From contig JAGQQW010000023.1 of NCBI GenBank assembly GCA_020426005.1, positions 1 through 36,991 on the forward strand: a stretch of DNA of 36,991 bases, written 5' to 3'. The number at the start of each line of letters is the position of its first letter. The first letter of the stretch is position 1. The stretch comes from Planctomycetota bacterium (lineage in GTDB: Bacteria > Planctomycetota > UBA1135 > GCA-002748355). This document shows positions 1 to 7,818 of the stretch, one piece after another. The position numbers and the translations under genes are program-made. The notes below the pieces were generated by a model that was not told the origin of the DNA, did no database searches, and was given only the letters and a program-made list of their open reading frames with translations.

Positions 1-430
1 GGACGAGGCAAAGGCTGCAGACGAACCGTGCTCCGCGAGCCCGCGCTGGTATGCCGGTCAGCTCTCGTAGGAGCTTGTCGATGCGGTCTCGATCGGTGGC
101 ATCGTCGCCGGCGTAACGCGCCGAGTGAACGCCGGGCGCGCCGTTCAGCGCGTCGACGCAGAGTCCGGAGTCGTCGGCGAGCACGAGGTCGTGCTCATCC
201 ACGCCCACTGCGCGACAGTAGGTCGCAGTCTCGCAAGCCTTCTTGCGCGCGTTGCCGGCGAAGGTCGGTTGGTCCTCGACCACCTCGAAGCGAGACTTCC
301 CGGGCGCGCGTGCATCGAGTTCGCCGATCGTGCGGACGTGGAACGACGCGCCGAGGATGCGCGCGAGTTCGGCGCCTTTCTTGGCGTTCCGCGTTGCGAG
401 CCACAATGTGCGTGGTTCGGTTCGGTCCAC
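1..430 (-). CDS. rdgB: RdgB/HAM1 non-canonical purine NTP pyrophosphatase, 3' end off the window
   Basis: The minus-strand frame encodes the first ~143 residues of a HAM1/RdgB protein, which hydrolyses dITP, XTP and dITP-like nucleotides to the monophosphate and keeps them out of DNA and RNA. Visible family motifs are the N-terminal substrate loop LATRNAKK, the FAGNARKKA segment and the signature LADDSGLCVDALNGAPGVHS followed by ARYAG. The gene runs off the left edge, so the C-terminal third is missing. I chose the GTG at 428-430, 10 nt after the rph stop, because it puts the TRNAKK motif about 11 residues from the N-terminus as is usual; an in-frame TTG eight codons later is an alternative. 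It is probably co-transcribed with rph, a common pairing. Confidence 0.9.
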   Translation of the reverse strand, partial: MDRTEPRTLWLATRNAKKGAELARILGASFHVRTIGELDARAPGKSRFEVVEDQPTFAGNARKKACETATYCRAVGVDEHDLVLADDSGLCVDALNGAPGVHSARYAGDDATDRDRIDKLLRELTGIPARARGARFVCSLCLV

Positions 431-440
431 GGATGTCGAT

Positions 441-1163
441 TCAGCCTTCGATCGTACGTCGCTGGATCTCGAAGAGATCGCGGCAACCTTGGACCGCGAG
501 GTCGAGGAGCGCGTCGTGTTCGGATCGTGAAAGTGGCCGCTTCTCGGCGCTGACCTGCACTTCGACGAGTTCGCCGCTCTCGAGCATCACGACGTTCATG
601 TCCGCCTCTGCTCGGCTGTCCTCGGAGTAGTCGAGGTCGAGCAGCGGTTCTCCACCGACGAGTCCGACGCTGACGGCAGCGAGGCGATCCCGGAGAGGCC
701 AAGTGTCGAGTCGACCGTCGTCGTGCATCTTGGACAAGAGGTCGTGCAGTGCGACCCAAGCCCCGGTCATAGCGGCAGTGCGCGTGCCGCCGTCGGCGCG
801 CAACACGTCACAATCGATCCAGATCGAGCACTCGGGAAGTCGTTTGACGTGCACCGCCATGCGGAGGGAGCGTCCGATCAAACGTTGGATCTCGACGGAC
901 CTGCCGTCGGTTCGTCCATTGCGCCCGTCCCGTGACTTGCGACCGTTCGTCGCTGCGGGGTGCATCGCGTATTCCGCCGTCAGCCATCCATGACCGCTTC
1001 CCTGCAGCCAAGCCGGGATGGACTCGGAGAGTGTGGCCGTGCAGAGCACGGTCGTCTCCCCGAAGTGCGTCAAGACGGCGCCAGGGGCCTTCGAAGGGAA
1101 GTTCCGCTCGAGCCTGCAAGGACGCAGGTCGTTCGGTGCTCGGTCGTACGAACGTTGGGGCAA
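441..1163 (-). CDS. rph: Ribonuclease PH
   Basis: RNase PH is a phosphorolytic 3'-5' exoribonuclease that trims tRNA 3' ends using inorganic phosphate. The protein contains the expected RSYDRAPNDLRP start, HFGETTVLCTATL, the GWLTAEYAMHP segment, RDGRNGRTDGRSVEIQRLIG with the phosphate-binding arginines, DCDVLRADGGTRTAA and the LDLDYSEDSRAEADMNVV segment near the C-terminus. With the start chosen here it is 240 residues, the normal family length. The start is a TTG at 1161-1163: a GGAG lies 7 nt upstream and the protein then begins MPQRSYDRAP, matching relatives. The frame stays open further upstream, but that extension is Arg/Pro-rich and unlike the family. It sits 10 nt upstream of rdgB. Confidence 0.95.
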   Translation of the reverse strand: MPQRSYDRAPNDLRPCRLERNFPSKAPGAVLTHFGETTVLCTATLSESIPAWLQGSGHGWLTAEYAMHPAATNGRKSRDGRNGRTDGRSVEIQRLIGRSLRMAVHVKRLPECSIWIDCDVLRADGGTRTAAMTGAWVALHDLLSKMHDDGRLDTWPLRDRLAAVSVGLVGGEPLLDLDYSEDSRAEADMNVVMLESGELVEVQVSAEKRPLSRSEHDALLDLAVQGCRDLFEIQRRTIEG

Positions 1164-1366
1164 TGCACGTCTCCGGGGCGGTGTGGGGGCGACCGACGGG
1201 CTCGCGGTGCGGGCCGAAGAATCGAGGCGGAAAGTGTAGCAGCGCGTCGAGAAAGTCGGGCATGCGCGGAGTGCGTGATTTCGCCATCCGTCTCGGAGCC
1301 GAGCCGTCCCGGAGCACGTGGGCACCTGTTATTCTCGGGCTCCCCCGCCGGTTCCGAACGCAGACA

Positions 1367-3133
1367 ATGAAACACTTCTTCGTCCTTCCATTTGCACTCG
1401 TCGCTCTGGCCATGACCGGCCGAGCCCAACGCGATGACATCACGTCGTCGCTCCAGCGATGGAGTCGCGACTTCGTCGCCGGTCGCATCGAGCTCGACAA
1501 GCCCGGTGTGGCGGACCGCAAGCCGTACCTCGCGCCATCGCTCCGTAACGAAGTTCGTCGCAAGGAGTACTACACGCGCATCGAAGAGGCCGAAGGCCTC
1601 ATGGACGTCGTGCTGAAGCGCGCCAAGAAGGAGGATCTCGACTTGCTCCTCTCCGCCATCGAAGACAGCTTGGCGAAGAAGGGCGGTCGGCCGTGGGAGG
1701 TCCGGGGTGAGATCACGAGGTTGCGAATCGTCGCCCTCGCGGCGCTCGGTGATCCGAAGTACGGAGCGAGCGTGCAGGACGCGGTCGTGGCCCGTCTCGA
1801 AGGCGGGATCGACGAGTCGAAGCCCTCGGGTGGAGGCGAGCCCGTACTCACGTGCAAGAAGGCGGACTTCGCTGCCGCACTGATCCCGGTCCTCGAGCGA
1901 TACACACATCCGGCTGTGCGCGGCTTGTTGGAGCGCTTCATGAAGATCGACGATGGCGGGATCCGGGTCGCCGCTGCGTCGGGGCTCGCAGCGACCGGAC
2001 ACGGGCCATCCGTCGTCGAAGTCGCCAAGGCACTCACGGGCTCGAAGTTTCCCGACGACATCGGAGCCCTCGCATCCGCGATGCGAAAACTCGTGCGCGC
2101 GGAGAAGGTGAAGCCCGAAGACAAGGATCTCAAGTTCGCCCTCAACGTCGTTCTCGAGCGACTCCACTCACTCGAAGATTGGCGATCGCGGCTCGCACTC
2201 GTTCCGCTCACGCGAGAGATTCGGTCGAGAGGAAGTATCTCCGTTCTGCTCGACCTCTTGGAAGAAGGCAACCAGGCCCTCGCGAAGAAGTCCAAGAAGT
2301 CGCCGTTCTCGGGAACCCTGCTCAAGGCTGTCCACGAAGCACTCGCCGATCTGACCGGCTTCTACGCCGACATCCGTGAGCCCGAAAAGTGGCGATCCTG
2401 GTGGGACGGCGTCAAGGACACGTTCGTGCTCGCACCTGCCAAGGCGTTGCTCGAAGCCCAGAAGGGCTCGACGGTCGCGAGCGAGTTCTTCGGAATCCCT
2501 GTGACGGGGAACAACGTCTACTTCGTCGTCGACATCAGTGGGTCGATGGCGTGGCAGTTCGACACGACGACCGTCACCGCCAACGAGGGCAAGCCGCTCA
2601 AGGAAGGCAGTCGGATGGACCGCGCCAAGGAGGAGTTGCTCAAGGCCGTCGACAAGTTGGCGCCGGACTCGCGCTTCAACGTCTGCGTGTTCTCCGACCA
2701 CGTCAAGGAGTGGAAGAACACGCTCGTCGAGGCGAACCCCAAGAACAAGAAGATGCTGGGCGTCTACGTCGAGCGCCTGAATCCCGGTGGGGGCACGATG
2801 CTCTACGACGGGCTCGACAAGGCGCTCAAGGTGAAGTTCGAAGCGAAGAAGGACGATGCCTACGAGTCCTACGTGGATGAGATCTTCCTCCTCAGCGACG
2901 GATCACCGACCCTCGGATCCATCACCAATACCGAGGAGATCCTTCGCATCGTTCGTGAGTGGAATCAGGGCGCGCAGGTGCGCATCCACGCGATCTTCAT
3001 CGGCAACGAAGCGGTCGATCGTGCCAACAGTCGCGGTCGACCGACGAAGCTCCCGGGCAACATGGGCGCCGAGGAGTTCATGAAGAAGCTCGCCGAGCAG
3101 AACAACGGTCGCTTCGTCATTCCGCAGAAGTAG
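1367..3133 (+). CDS. Exported HEAT-repeat / von Willebrand factor A domain protein
   Basis: This is a 588-residue protein starting at ATG 1367, with an N-terminal signal peptide (MKHFFVLPFALVALAMTGRA). Residues about 100-350 are alpha-helical and repeat-like, resembling HEAT/adaptin-type repeats. The C-terminal ~200 residues form a VWA domain: the metal-ion site DISGSM is near residue 389, followed by GGGTML and LLSDGSP. VWA domains bind protein ligands through a divalent metal, so a periplasmic or surface binding role is likely. Secreted HEAT+VWA proteins are frequent in Planctomycetota. The frame is open upstream of the ATG, but that part overlaps rph on the other strand and does not look like an export signal. 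The gene is convergent with the fliT-like gene, 32 nt away. The exact function is unknown. Confidence 0.85.
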   Translation: MKHFFVLPFALVALAMTGRAQRDDITSSLQRWSRDFVAGRIELDKPGVADRKPYLAPSLRNEVRRKEYYTRIEEAEGLMDVVLKRAKKEDLDLLLSAIEDSLAKKGGRPWEVRGEITRLRIVALAALGDPKYGASVQDAVVARLEGGIDESKPSGGGEPVLTCKKADFAAALIPVLERYTHPAVRGLLERFMKIDDGGIRVAAASGLAATGHGPSVVEVAKALTGSKFPDDIGALASAMRKLVRAEKVKPEDKDLKFALNVVLERLHSLEDWRSRLALVPLTREIRSRGSISVLLDLLEEGNQALAKKSKKSPFSGTLLKAVHEALADLTGFYADIREPEKWRSWWDGVKDTFVLAPAKALLEAQKGSTVASEFFGIPVTGNNVYFVVDISGSMAWQFDTTTVTANEGKPLKEGSRMDRAKEELLKAVDKLAPDSRFNVCVFSDHVKEWKNTLVEANPKNKKMLGVYVERLNPGGGTMLYDGLDKALKVKFEAKKDDAYESYVDEIFLLSDGSPTLGSITNTEEILRIVREWNQGAQVRIHAIFIGNEAVDRANSRGRPTKLPGNMGAEEFMKKLAEQNNGRFVIPQK

Positions 3134-3165
3134 TCGCGACGCTGCTTTGCGCCCGCCTCGGACGC

Positions 3166-3549
3166 TCAGGCGTCGCCGCTGACGTGCATACCGGTCTGCA
3201 TCGGCGCCGAGTAGCTCGCGAGCGTCTTGCGCCGCACCCGCAGGTCGTTTCGGATCGACTCGATGCGATCGAGTTCGCCGGAGAGCAGCGTGTGGAGCGT
3301 CGTGCCGAGTTCGATCAGCGATGCAGGCAACGACTCGCCGGTCGCGCGCGCGAGTTCGCAGTAGGCCGACAGCGGCTCCTCGGCGGCGCGAACCGCCTCG
3401 AGGATGCAGTGTCCGTCGTCGAGCGGATCGAGCGTCGCATCCGCGCTCTCGATCTCACCGATCAGGGCGAGCGCATGCTGCCAATGCCCCTCGATCTCGG
3501 CGAGTAGCCGGGCTGTCGTGCCCCTGCCCTCAGACTGCGACGATGGCAT
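3166..3549 (-). CDS. FliT-like flagellar protein (putative export chaperone)
   Basis: A 127-residue, mostly helical protein whose ATG (3547-3549) overlaps the last 20 nt of fliS in another frame. It lacks strong sequence motifs that I can recognise; the identification rests on its size, its helical and charged character, and its position directly after fliS. In many flagellated bacteria fliD, fliS and fliT form one operon, and FliT escorts the cap protein FliD to the export apparatus. Alternatives are another small flagellar regulatory or chaperone protein. The frame stays open upstream to 3801 inside fliS, but that part is a shadow of fliS. It is the last gene of the filament operon and converges on the VWA gene. 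Confidence 0.6.
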   Translation of the reverse strand: MPSSQSEGRGTTARLLAEIEGHWQHALALIGEIESADATLDPLDDGHCILEAVRAAEEPLSAYCELARATGESLPASLIELGTTLHTLLSGELDRIESIRNDLRVRRKTLASYSAPMQTGMHVSGDA

Positions 3550-3910
3550 CCCAGCCTTCTTTGAGCGTGCGCATGACCCGGATCGGTGCTTCGATCGCTT
3601 CGGGTTTGCGTTCGACGTTGGTCGTGAAGATCCCGTCCAGGCAATAGTCGTAGAGTCGGTCCAAGTTGCTCGCGATGTCCCCGCCGCGCTCGGTGTCGAG
3701 GCTGCTCCGGAGTTCGCCGATGATCGCCATCGCTTTCCCGAGTGCGATCCCGACCTCCGCCGACTGTCGCGATGTCCCGCTCTGAAGCGCTGCGTGAGCA
3801 CGCGACAGCTGCCCGATGGCGCCGTCGTAGAGCATGACGATCAGTTTTTCGGGGCTCGCGTTGAGGACCTGGTTGCGGCGATAGGTTTCCGCTGCGTTCG
3901 CGTACTGCAT
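3530..3910 (-). CDS. fliS: Flagellar export chaperone FliS
   Basis: FliS binds the disordered C-terminus of newly made flagellin in the cytoplasm, prevents its polymerisation and delivers it to the export gate. The 126-residue protein has the usual length and the typical pattern: N-terminal YRRNQVLNASPEKLIVMLYDGAI, then a helical bundle with LGKAMAIIGELRSSLD and LDRLYDYCLDGIF. It lies 66 nt downstream of fliD and overlaps the fliT-like gene by 20 nt. With three flagellins in the cluster, one FliS must serve all of them unless others lie elsewhere. Confidence 0.95.
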   Translation of the reverse strand: MQYANAAETYRRNQVLNASPEKLIVMLYDGAIGQLSRAHAALQSGTSRQSAEVGIALGKAMAIIGELRSSLDTERGGDIASNLDRLYDYCLDGIFTTNVERKPEAIEAPIRVMRTLKEGWDAIVAV

Positions 3911-3946
3911 GACTCTTCGTGTTTGTTGGGGAATCTGGTGGGGGGG

Positions 3947-3975
3947 AGCGTCAGGAAAGCTGTGTTCGAGACGCT
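3947..3975 (-). repeat. Inverted repeat directly after fliD
   Basis: AGCGTC and GACGCT arms (6 bp) separated by 17 nt lie right after the fliD stop and before fliS. There is no T-run on the minus strand after the stem, so it is more likely an RNA stem in the fliD-fliS spacer than a true terminator. It could be chance. Confidence 0.25.
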
Positions 3976-3976
3976 T

Positions 3977-5401
3977 TCAGTTGCGGTAGCCGATGTTCGC
4001 GATCGATCCGAGTTGTGCCTGGAGGCGGCCCATCGTGATTTCGAGGTTCGCGTACTTCTGGGTGAGTGCGACCTCGTACGCGCTGAGTTTCTCCTCCGCG
4101 CGATCGATCTGCCGATTGATGTCCGAGACGTTCCGGTCGATGCCCTTCGTGCTCGCGGCAAGGAGGCCGTCGATCGAATCCGTCCAGGAGTCGATCTGGT
4201 CGTAGATCGCAACGGCGATCCCGGCATCCTCGTTGGCGAACATGTTGCGCACCGCGTTCGGATCGTCGATGACGGCTTCTTCGAACTTGCCTTGATTGAA
4301 GGACAGTTTGCCGTCGCGGTCCGATTCGATGCCGATCTGTACGAACAACGAGTAGGCATCGTTGCCGCTAATCGACTGGCCCACCATGGAGCGCAGCGTG
4401 CTGCGAATGGTCCTCAACGACGATTCGCCGAACAGCGGATTCGCTTTGACCTCTTCGTCCTTCGAGTTCGAGCTCGACGACGAGCCGCCGCTGATCAGCT
4501 TCTGCTGATTGGAGATGAAGTCGACGACTTCGTTGTACGCATCGACGAATGCCTTGACCTTCTCACCGGTCTGCTCGGCATTCGGCGTGATCGTGATCGT
4601 GGTCTTTTCGCCGGCTTGTGCGTCATGTGCGGCCGCGAGGTCGATCGTCACGCCCTCGATCAAGTCGGAGATCGAGTTGTTCGACCGCTCGACGGGCACA
4701 CCGTTGAACGTGAGCTTGGCCTGCTCGGCCTTGATCGAGTCGTCTGCCGTGAGTTCGCTGGCGAGCGCAATCAGATCGTTGTTGGCAGCGTCGGTCGAGA
4801 CGGTGAAGTCGTTGTCGGTGCCGGGCTCGGTCGCCGTCAGAACGAGCTTGTACGGCGTCGCGCCTATACCCGTGTTGACGACGCTCGCCTGGATCCCGAT
4901 CTCTCTCGCGTTGATCGCGGCGGCGATGTTGTCGAGTGAGCTCGGTTCCGCCTGGCTGTCGGGAATATTGATGAACTCGGATGGACGAGAGTCGCTGAAG
5001 TCGAAGCGCAACAGCCCCGCGCCATGCCTCGTCGTGTCCGAGTCCGCGCTTCCGAGAGTCGTCCGCGTGCGGGCTTGCGCGAGTTGCTCGATGACGATGT
5101 CGTGCTTGCCGGCAGTCGCCGTACTCGATGCACTGACCGTCAAGTGCTTGTCGTCGTCACTCGTCTTCGCATTGAAGTCGAGGAACGTGCTCGTCAGCCG
5201 CAGATCTTTGGTCGCGCCGTGGAGCTTTTCGAGCAGGCCGTCGAGGTCGCCGTAGAGGCTCTTCTTGGCCTCGAAGGTCTTCTTCTTGGCCTCGAGGAGG
5301 CCGATCGGACGTCGTTCGACCGCCAGAAGCGCCGAAATGATCGACTGTGTGTCGAGCCCGCTCGCCAGTCCGCCGAACGAGATGCCGCTGATACTGCTCA
5401 T
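3977..5401 (-). CDS. fliD: Flagellar filament cap protein FliD (hook-associated protein 2)
   Basis: FliD forms the cap at the distal end of the filament and helps flagellin subunits fold and insert. The 474-residue protein starts SSISGISFGGLASGLDTQSI, the classic FliD N-terminus, and has the paired heptad regions at both ends that build the coiled-coil D0/D1 core; the C-terminal half contains YNEVVDFISNQQKLISGG and a final amphipathic helix region. The length is typical. ATG 5401 is preceded by GAGGA at a 6-nt spacing. A GCCGATAG octamer resembling a sigma28 -10 element lies 33 nt upstream on the same strand (see separate entry). It is followed by fliS. Confidence 0.95.
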   Translation of the reverse strand: MSSISGISFGGLASGLDTQSIISALLAVERRPIGLLEAKKKTFEAKKSLYGDLDGLLEKLHGATKDLRLTSTFLDFNAKTSDDDKHLTVSASSTATAGKHDIVIEQLAQARTRTTLGSADSDTTRHGAGLLRFDFSDSRPSEFINIPDSQAEPSSLDNIAAAINAREIGIQASVVNTGIGATPYKLVLTATEPGTDNDFTVSTDAANNDLIALASELTADDSIKAEQAKLTFNGVPVERSNNSISDLIEGVTIDLAAAHDAQAGEKTTITITPNAEQTGEKVKAFVDAYNEVVDFISNQQKLISGGSSSSSNSKDEEVKANPLFGESSLRTIRSTLRSMVGQSISGNDAYSLFVQIGIESDRDGKLSFNQGKFEEAVIDDPNAVRNMFANEDAGIAVAIYDQIDSWTDSIDGLLAASTKGIDRNVSDINRQIDRAEEKLSAYEVALTQKYANLEITMGRLQAQLGSIANIGYRN

Positions 5402-5434
5402 GGCACGTCCTCGCTGAATACTCCTTCGAGTGAT

Positions 5435-5442
5435 CTATCGGC
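5435..5442 (-). promoter_or_regulatory. Candidate sigma28-type -10 element upstream of fliD
   Basis: The minus strand reads GCCGATAG, 7 of 8 matches to the flagellar sigma28 -10 consensus GCCGATAA, ending 33 nt before the fliD ATG. At the expected distance upstream no convincing TAAA -35 box is visible. The same octamer occurs upstream of fliL. fliD is a classical sigma28 target, which supports the idea, but the missing -35 leaves it weak. Confidence 0.3.
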
Positions 5443-5533
5443 GGTGCGCAACGCCGATCTGGATCCCAATAACGGAAAATCGCCACATCCGATGCCCTCC
5501 GTGGCGCCAAGCCGCGGCGCGTTCGGACAGGGC

Positions 5534-5591
5534 GTACATGCGAGAAGGCACCGCCCCACGTCGTGAGCCGGTGCGCTTCGCTCGCGCGTAC
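5534..5591 (-). terminator. Long stem-loop downstream of flagellin 1
   Basis: A nested hairpin begins 13 nt after the flagellin 1 stop. Pairs: GTAC 5534-5537 with 5588-5591; GCGAG 5540-5544 with CTCGC 5581-5585; AAG 5545-5547 with CTT 5576-5578; GCACCG 5548-5553 with CGGTGC 5569-5574; loop 5554-5568. That is about 18 pairs with small bulges. No T-run follows on the minus strand, so it is not a classical intrinsic terminator; it may stop transcription with Rho or protect the mRNA 3' end. Confidence 0.4.
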
Positions 5592-5603
5592 TCGAGATCG
5601 GGA

Positions 5604-6428
5604 TCAGCCGATCAGGACGAGTGCGCTCTGCGACGACAAGTTCGACTGCGCGAGAATCGACGTCGCGGCCTGCTGCAGGATCGAGTTGCGCGTCAGGTTG
5701 GCCGTCTCGACAGCGACGTCGACGTCTCGGATACGGCTTTCCGCGGCCGACAGGTTTTCGACCTGCACACCGAGGTTACTGATGGCCGATGAGAGTCGGT
5801 TCTGGATGGCTCCGAAGCTACCTCGCTGCGATGTCACGCTGTCGATCGCGCTGTCGATCGCCGTGATCGCCGCGCTGGCGCCCGTGCCCGTGAGCGACAG
5901 CGAGCTGATCCCGAGGCTCGTGCCGAGCGCAGGCGACAGACTGACACCGATCGTGTCGACGCCCGTCGTCGTGCCGAACCCGACTTGCAGGCTCAGCTCG
6001 CTCGCGCTCGCATCGAGCAGGTTGATTCCGTTGAACTCGACCGACTTCGCGATTCGATTGACTTCGTTCGAGAGCTTCTGGAACTCTTCGTTGAGCGTCG
6101 TCTTGTCCTTGGTGCTGACGGTGCCGTTGCTGGCCTGAACCGCGAGCTCGCGCATGCGAACCAGGATCGCCGACGATTCTCCGAGCGCGCCTTCCGCAGT
6201 CTGCACGAGCGAGATGCCGTCGTTGGCATTGCGCTTGGCCTGCTCGAGCGAACGGATCTGCGAACGCAGTCGTTCACTGATCGCGAGACCCGCTGCGTCG
6301 TCGGACGCTTGCGTGATACGGAGACCCGTCGAGAGACGGCGGAAGTTCGTACTCATCTTCTCGGTGACAGCAGACAGGTTGCGCTGCGCGTTGAGAGAAG
6401 AGATGTTCGTGTTGATTCTGAGGCCCAC
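5604..6428 (-). CDS. fliC: Flagellin 1
   Basis: The structural protein of the filament, exported through the flagellar type III apparatus. It is 274 residues, a short flagellin with D0/D1 domains and almost no variable D2/D3 domain. The N-terminus has INTNISSLNAQRNL and STGLRI followed by SDDAAGLAISERLRSQIR; the C-terminus has SRIRDVDVAVETANLTRN and ILQQAATSILAQ, both the conserved polymerisation helices. It begins with GTG at 6426-6428, while flagellins 2 and 3 begin with ATG. It is more divergent from flagellins 2 and 3 than those are from each other. The gap to flagellin 2 is 325 nt, so it probably has its own promoter or at least its own 5' leader. Confidence 0.95.
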   Translation of the reverse strand: MGLRINTNISSLNAQRNLSAVTEKMSTNFRRLSTGLRITQASDDAAGLAISERLRSQIRSLEQAKRNANDGISLVQTAEGALGESSAILVRMRELAVQASNGTVSTKDKTTLNEEFQKLSNEVNRIAKSVEFNGINLLDASASELSLQVGFGTTTGVDTIGVSLSPALGTSLGISSLSLTGTGASAAITAIDSAIDSVTSQRGSFGAIQNRLSSAISNLGVQVENLSAAESRIRDVDVAVETANLTRNSILQQAATSILAQSNLSSQSALVLIG

Positions 6429-6567
6429 TGCTGCTCAGTCCCCCTGACCTGATTGCACGGTTGCGTCGCTCGACGTTCGTCGACTCGACCAGTGTGTGAT
6501 TCTTCGTCAGAACGGCGACGCGCTTGAGCAAGGTCGTCGCAAAAAACCGCGATACGGAGCGCGGAGT

Positions 6568-6587
6568 GTGGCAAGGATCGTTGCCAC
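6568..6587. promoter_or_regulatory. 20-bp inverted repeat upstream of flagellin 1 (possible operator)
   Basis: GTGGCAA at 6568-6574 and TTGCCAC at 6581-6587 are perfect 7-bp arms around a 6-nt spacer, typical in size of a dimeric regulator site. It lies 140 nt upstream of the flagellin 1 start. It looks at first like a sigma54 -24/-12 promoter, but GG and GC are 11 rather than 10 nt apart on both strands. Confidence 0.35.
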
Positions 6588-6633
6588 GGGGTCGACGAGG
6601 CGTCGGTGATTTCGCGCAGGCTATGTACGAAGA

Positions 6634-6685
6634 AACCGAGTCCCTCTGGTTGTCGCCATGACGGCGGTTCCAGAAGAACTCGGTT
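6634..6685 (-). terminator. Stem-loop terminator candidate downstream of flagellin 2
   Basis: A long hairpin begins 68 nt after the flagellin 2 stop: AACCGAGT 6634-6641 pairs with ACTCGGTT 6678-6685, TCTGG 6645-6649 with CCAGA 6670-6674, and CGCC 6654-6657 with GGCG 6663-6666, closing a 5-nt loop. On the minus strand the stem is followed by a T-rich stretch (TTTCTT including the last stem bases), fitting an imperfect intrinsic terminator. It separates flagellin 2 from flagellin 1. Confidence 0.55.
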
Positions 6686-6753
6686 CTACTTGCCTCGGGA
6701 TTCCGTTTCGGCGGAGGCTCGTGCCGCCACCGAGTTCGACGAGGTTCCGTGGA

Positions 6754-7578
6754 TCAGCCGAGGAGCGAGAGAGCGCTCTGCGGAGCGACGTTCGCCTGGG
6801 CAAGGATCGAAGTCGCGGCCTGCTGCAAGATCGAGTTGCGCGTGAGCTGCGCGGTTTCGTCGGCGACGTCGACGTCGCGGATGCGACTTTCGGCTGCCGA
6901 GAGGTTCTCGATCTGGACGCCGAGGTTGTTGATCGTCGAGCTCAGACGGTTCTGGACCGCACCGAACGATCCACGCTGGCTCGAAACCAAGTCGATCGCG
7001 GAGTCGATGGCCGTGATGGCCGCGGCCGCGTTCGTGCCCGTGATCGACAGACCACTGAGGCCGAGGCTCGTGGAGAGTGCAGGAGTCAAGCTGACGCCGA
7101 CGGTATCGACGCCGGAGGTCGTGCCGAAGCCGACTTGGAACGTCGTCTCGGATGCGCTTCCGTCGAGCAGCTTGACGCTGTTGAACTCCGTCGACTTCGC
7201 GATGCGTTCGATTTCACTTCGAAGTTGGGTGAACTCTTCGTTGAGCGTCGTCTTGTCCTTCGAGCTGACCGTGCCGTTGCTCGCTTGAATCGCGAGTTCG
7301 CGCATGCGGATCAAGATCGAGTTGGATTCGTTGAGCGCGCCTTCGGCGGTCTGCACGAGGCTGATACCGTCGTTCGCGTTGCGCTTGCTCTGCGAGAGCG
7401 AACGAACTTGCGAGCGAAGGCGCTCGGAGATCGCGAGGCCTGCAGCGTCGTCGGCGGCAGTGGTGATACGAAGACCGGTCGACAGGCGGCGATAGTTTGT
7501 GCCGAGTCGGCCAGTGACACTTTCAAGATTTCGTTGCGCGTTGATGGACGCGACGTTCGTGTTTACGCGAAGTCCCAT
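6754..7578 (-). CDS. fliC: Flagellin 2
   Basis: Second tandem flagellin, 274 residues from ATG 7578, preceded by GAGGGA close to the start. An upstream in-frame start at 7623 would add 15 residues not seen in the paralogs, so I reject it. It has the same conserved ends as flagellin 1: N-terminal VNTNVASINAQRNLESVTGR, STGLRITTAADDAAGLAI, and C-terminal SRIRDVDVADETAQLTRN with ILQQAATSILAQANVAPQSA. It is very close to flagellin 3 over its full length, with most differences in the central part (about residues 160-220), which indicates a recent duplication. It probably forms part of a multi-flagellin filament. Confidence 0.95.
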   Translation of the reverse strand: MGLRVNTNVASINAQRNLESVTGRLGTNYRRLSTGLRITTAADDAAGLAISERLRSQVRSLSQSKRNANDGISLVQTAEGALNESNSILIRMRELAIQASNGTVSSKDKTTLNEEFTQLRSEIERIAKSTEFNSVKLLDGSASETTFQVGFGTTSGVDTVGVSLTPALSTSLGLSGLSITGTNAAAAITAIDSAIDLVSSQRGSFGAVQNRLSSTINNLGVQIENLSAAESRIRDVDVADETAQLTRNSILQQAATSILAQANVAPQSALSLLG

Positions 7579-7766
7579 GAATCCCTCGTCAAGTGGGTGC
7601 CGGTGTGGCTTGTTCGAGTGCATTCACGGAAGCAGCGCGCGCGACTTTCTTCGAAGATGTCGTATTCGAGCGGCAAGCGACGAGGCGTGTCGCGAAACGA
7701 GCGCCCATATCGAATCCGCCGCGTCACGCGTTCTGTTTTTGCCGCGACGTAGAAGCGTCCAAGACC

Positions 7767-7792
7767 GCAACACATGGGGAGATGTGTGTTGC
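7767..7792. repeat. 8-bp inverted repeat between flagellins 3 and 2
   Basis: GCAACACA (7767-7774) and TGTGTTGC (7785-7792) form a perfect stem with a 10-nt loop. No T-run follows on the minus strand. It lies 190 nt upstream of flagellin 2 and could be an operator or a second 3' stem for flagellin 3. Confidence 0.35.
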
Positions 7793-7818
7793 TCTTCGCA
7801 ACTGGCCCGTACGTGCAG

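Larger units (their letters stand above)
6429..6753. other. Intergenic region between flagellin 2 and flagellin 1
   Basis: 325 bases with no credible gene. It holds the flagellin 2 stem-loop (6634-6685) and a perfect 7-bp inverted repeat (6568-6587) about 140 nt upstream of the flagellin 1 start. I found no sigma28 or correctly spaced sigma54 promoter for flagellin 1. Confidence 0.7.

Noticed and set aside
932..1366. Long in-frame extension upstream of the VWA gene start
   Set aside because: It overlaps rph on the opposite strand and lacks the signal peptide that begins at ATG 1367; it is a composition shadow typical of high-GC DNA.
6565..6590. Sigma54 promoter for flagellin 1
   Set aside because: The TGGCA and TTGCC boxes look right, but GG and GC are 11 nt apart on both strands, while sigma54 needs 10; kept only as an inverted repeat.
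7579..7623. Upstream start giving flagellin 2 fifteen extra residues
   Set aside because: Both paralogs are 274 residues and begin with the same MGLR motif; a good ribosome site precedes ATG 7578.
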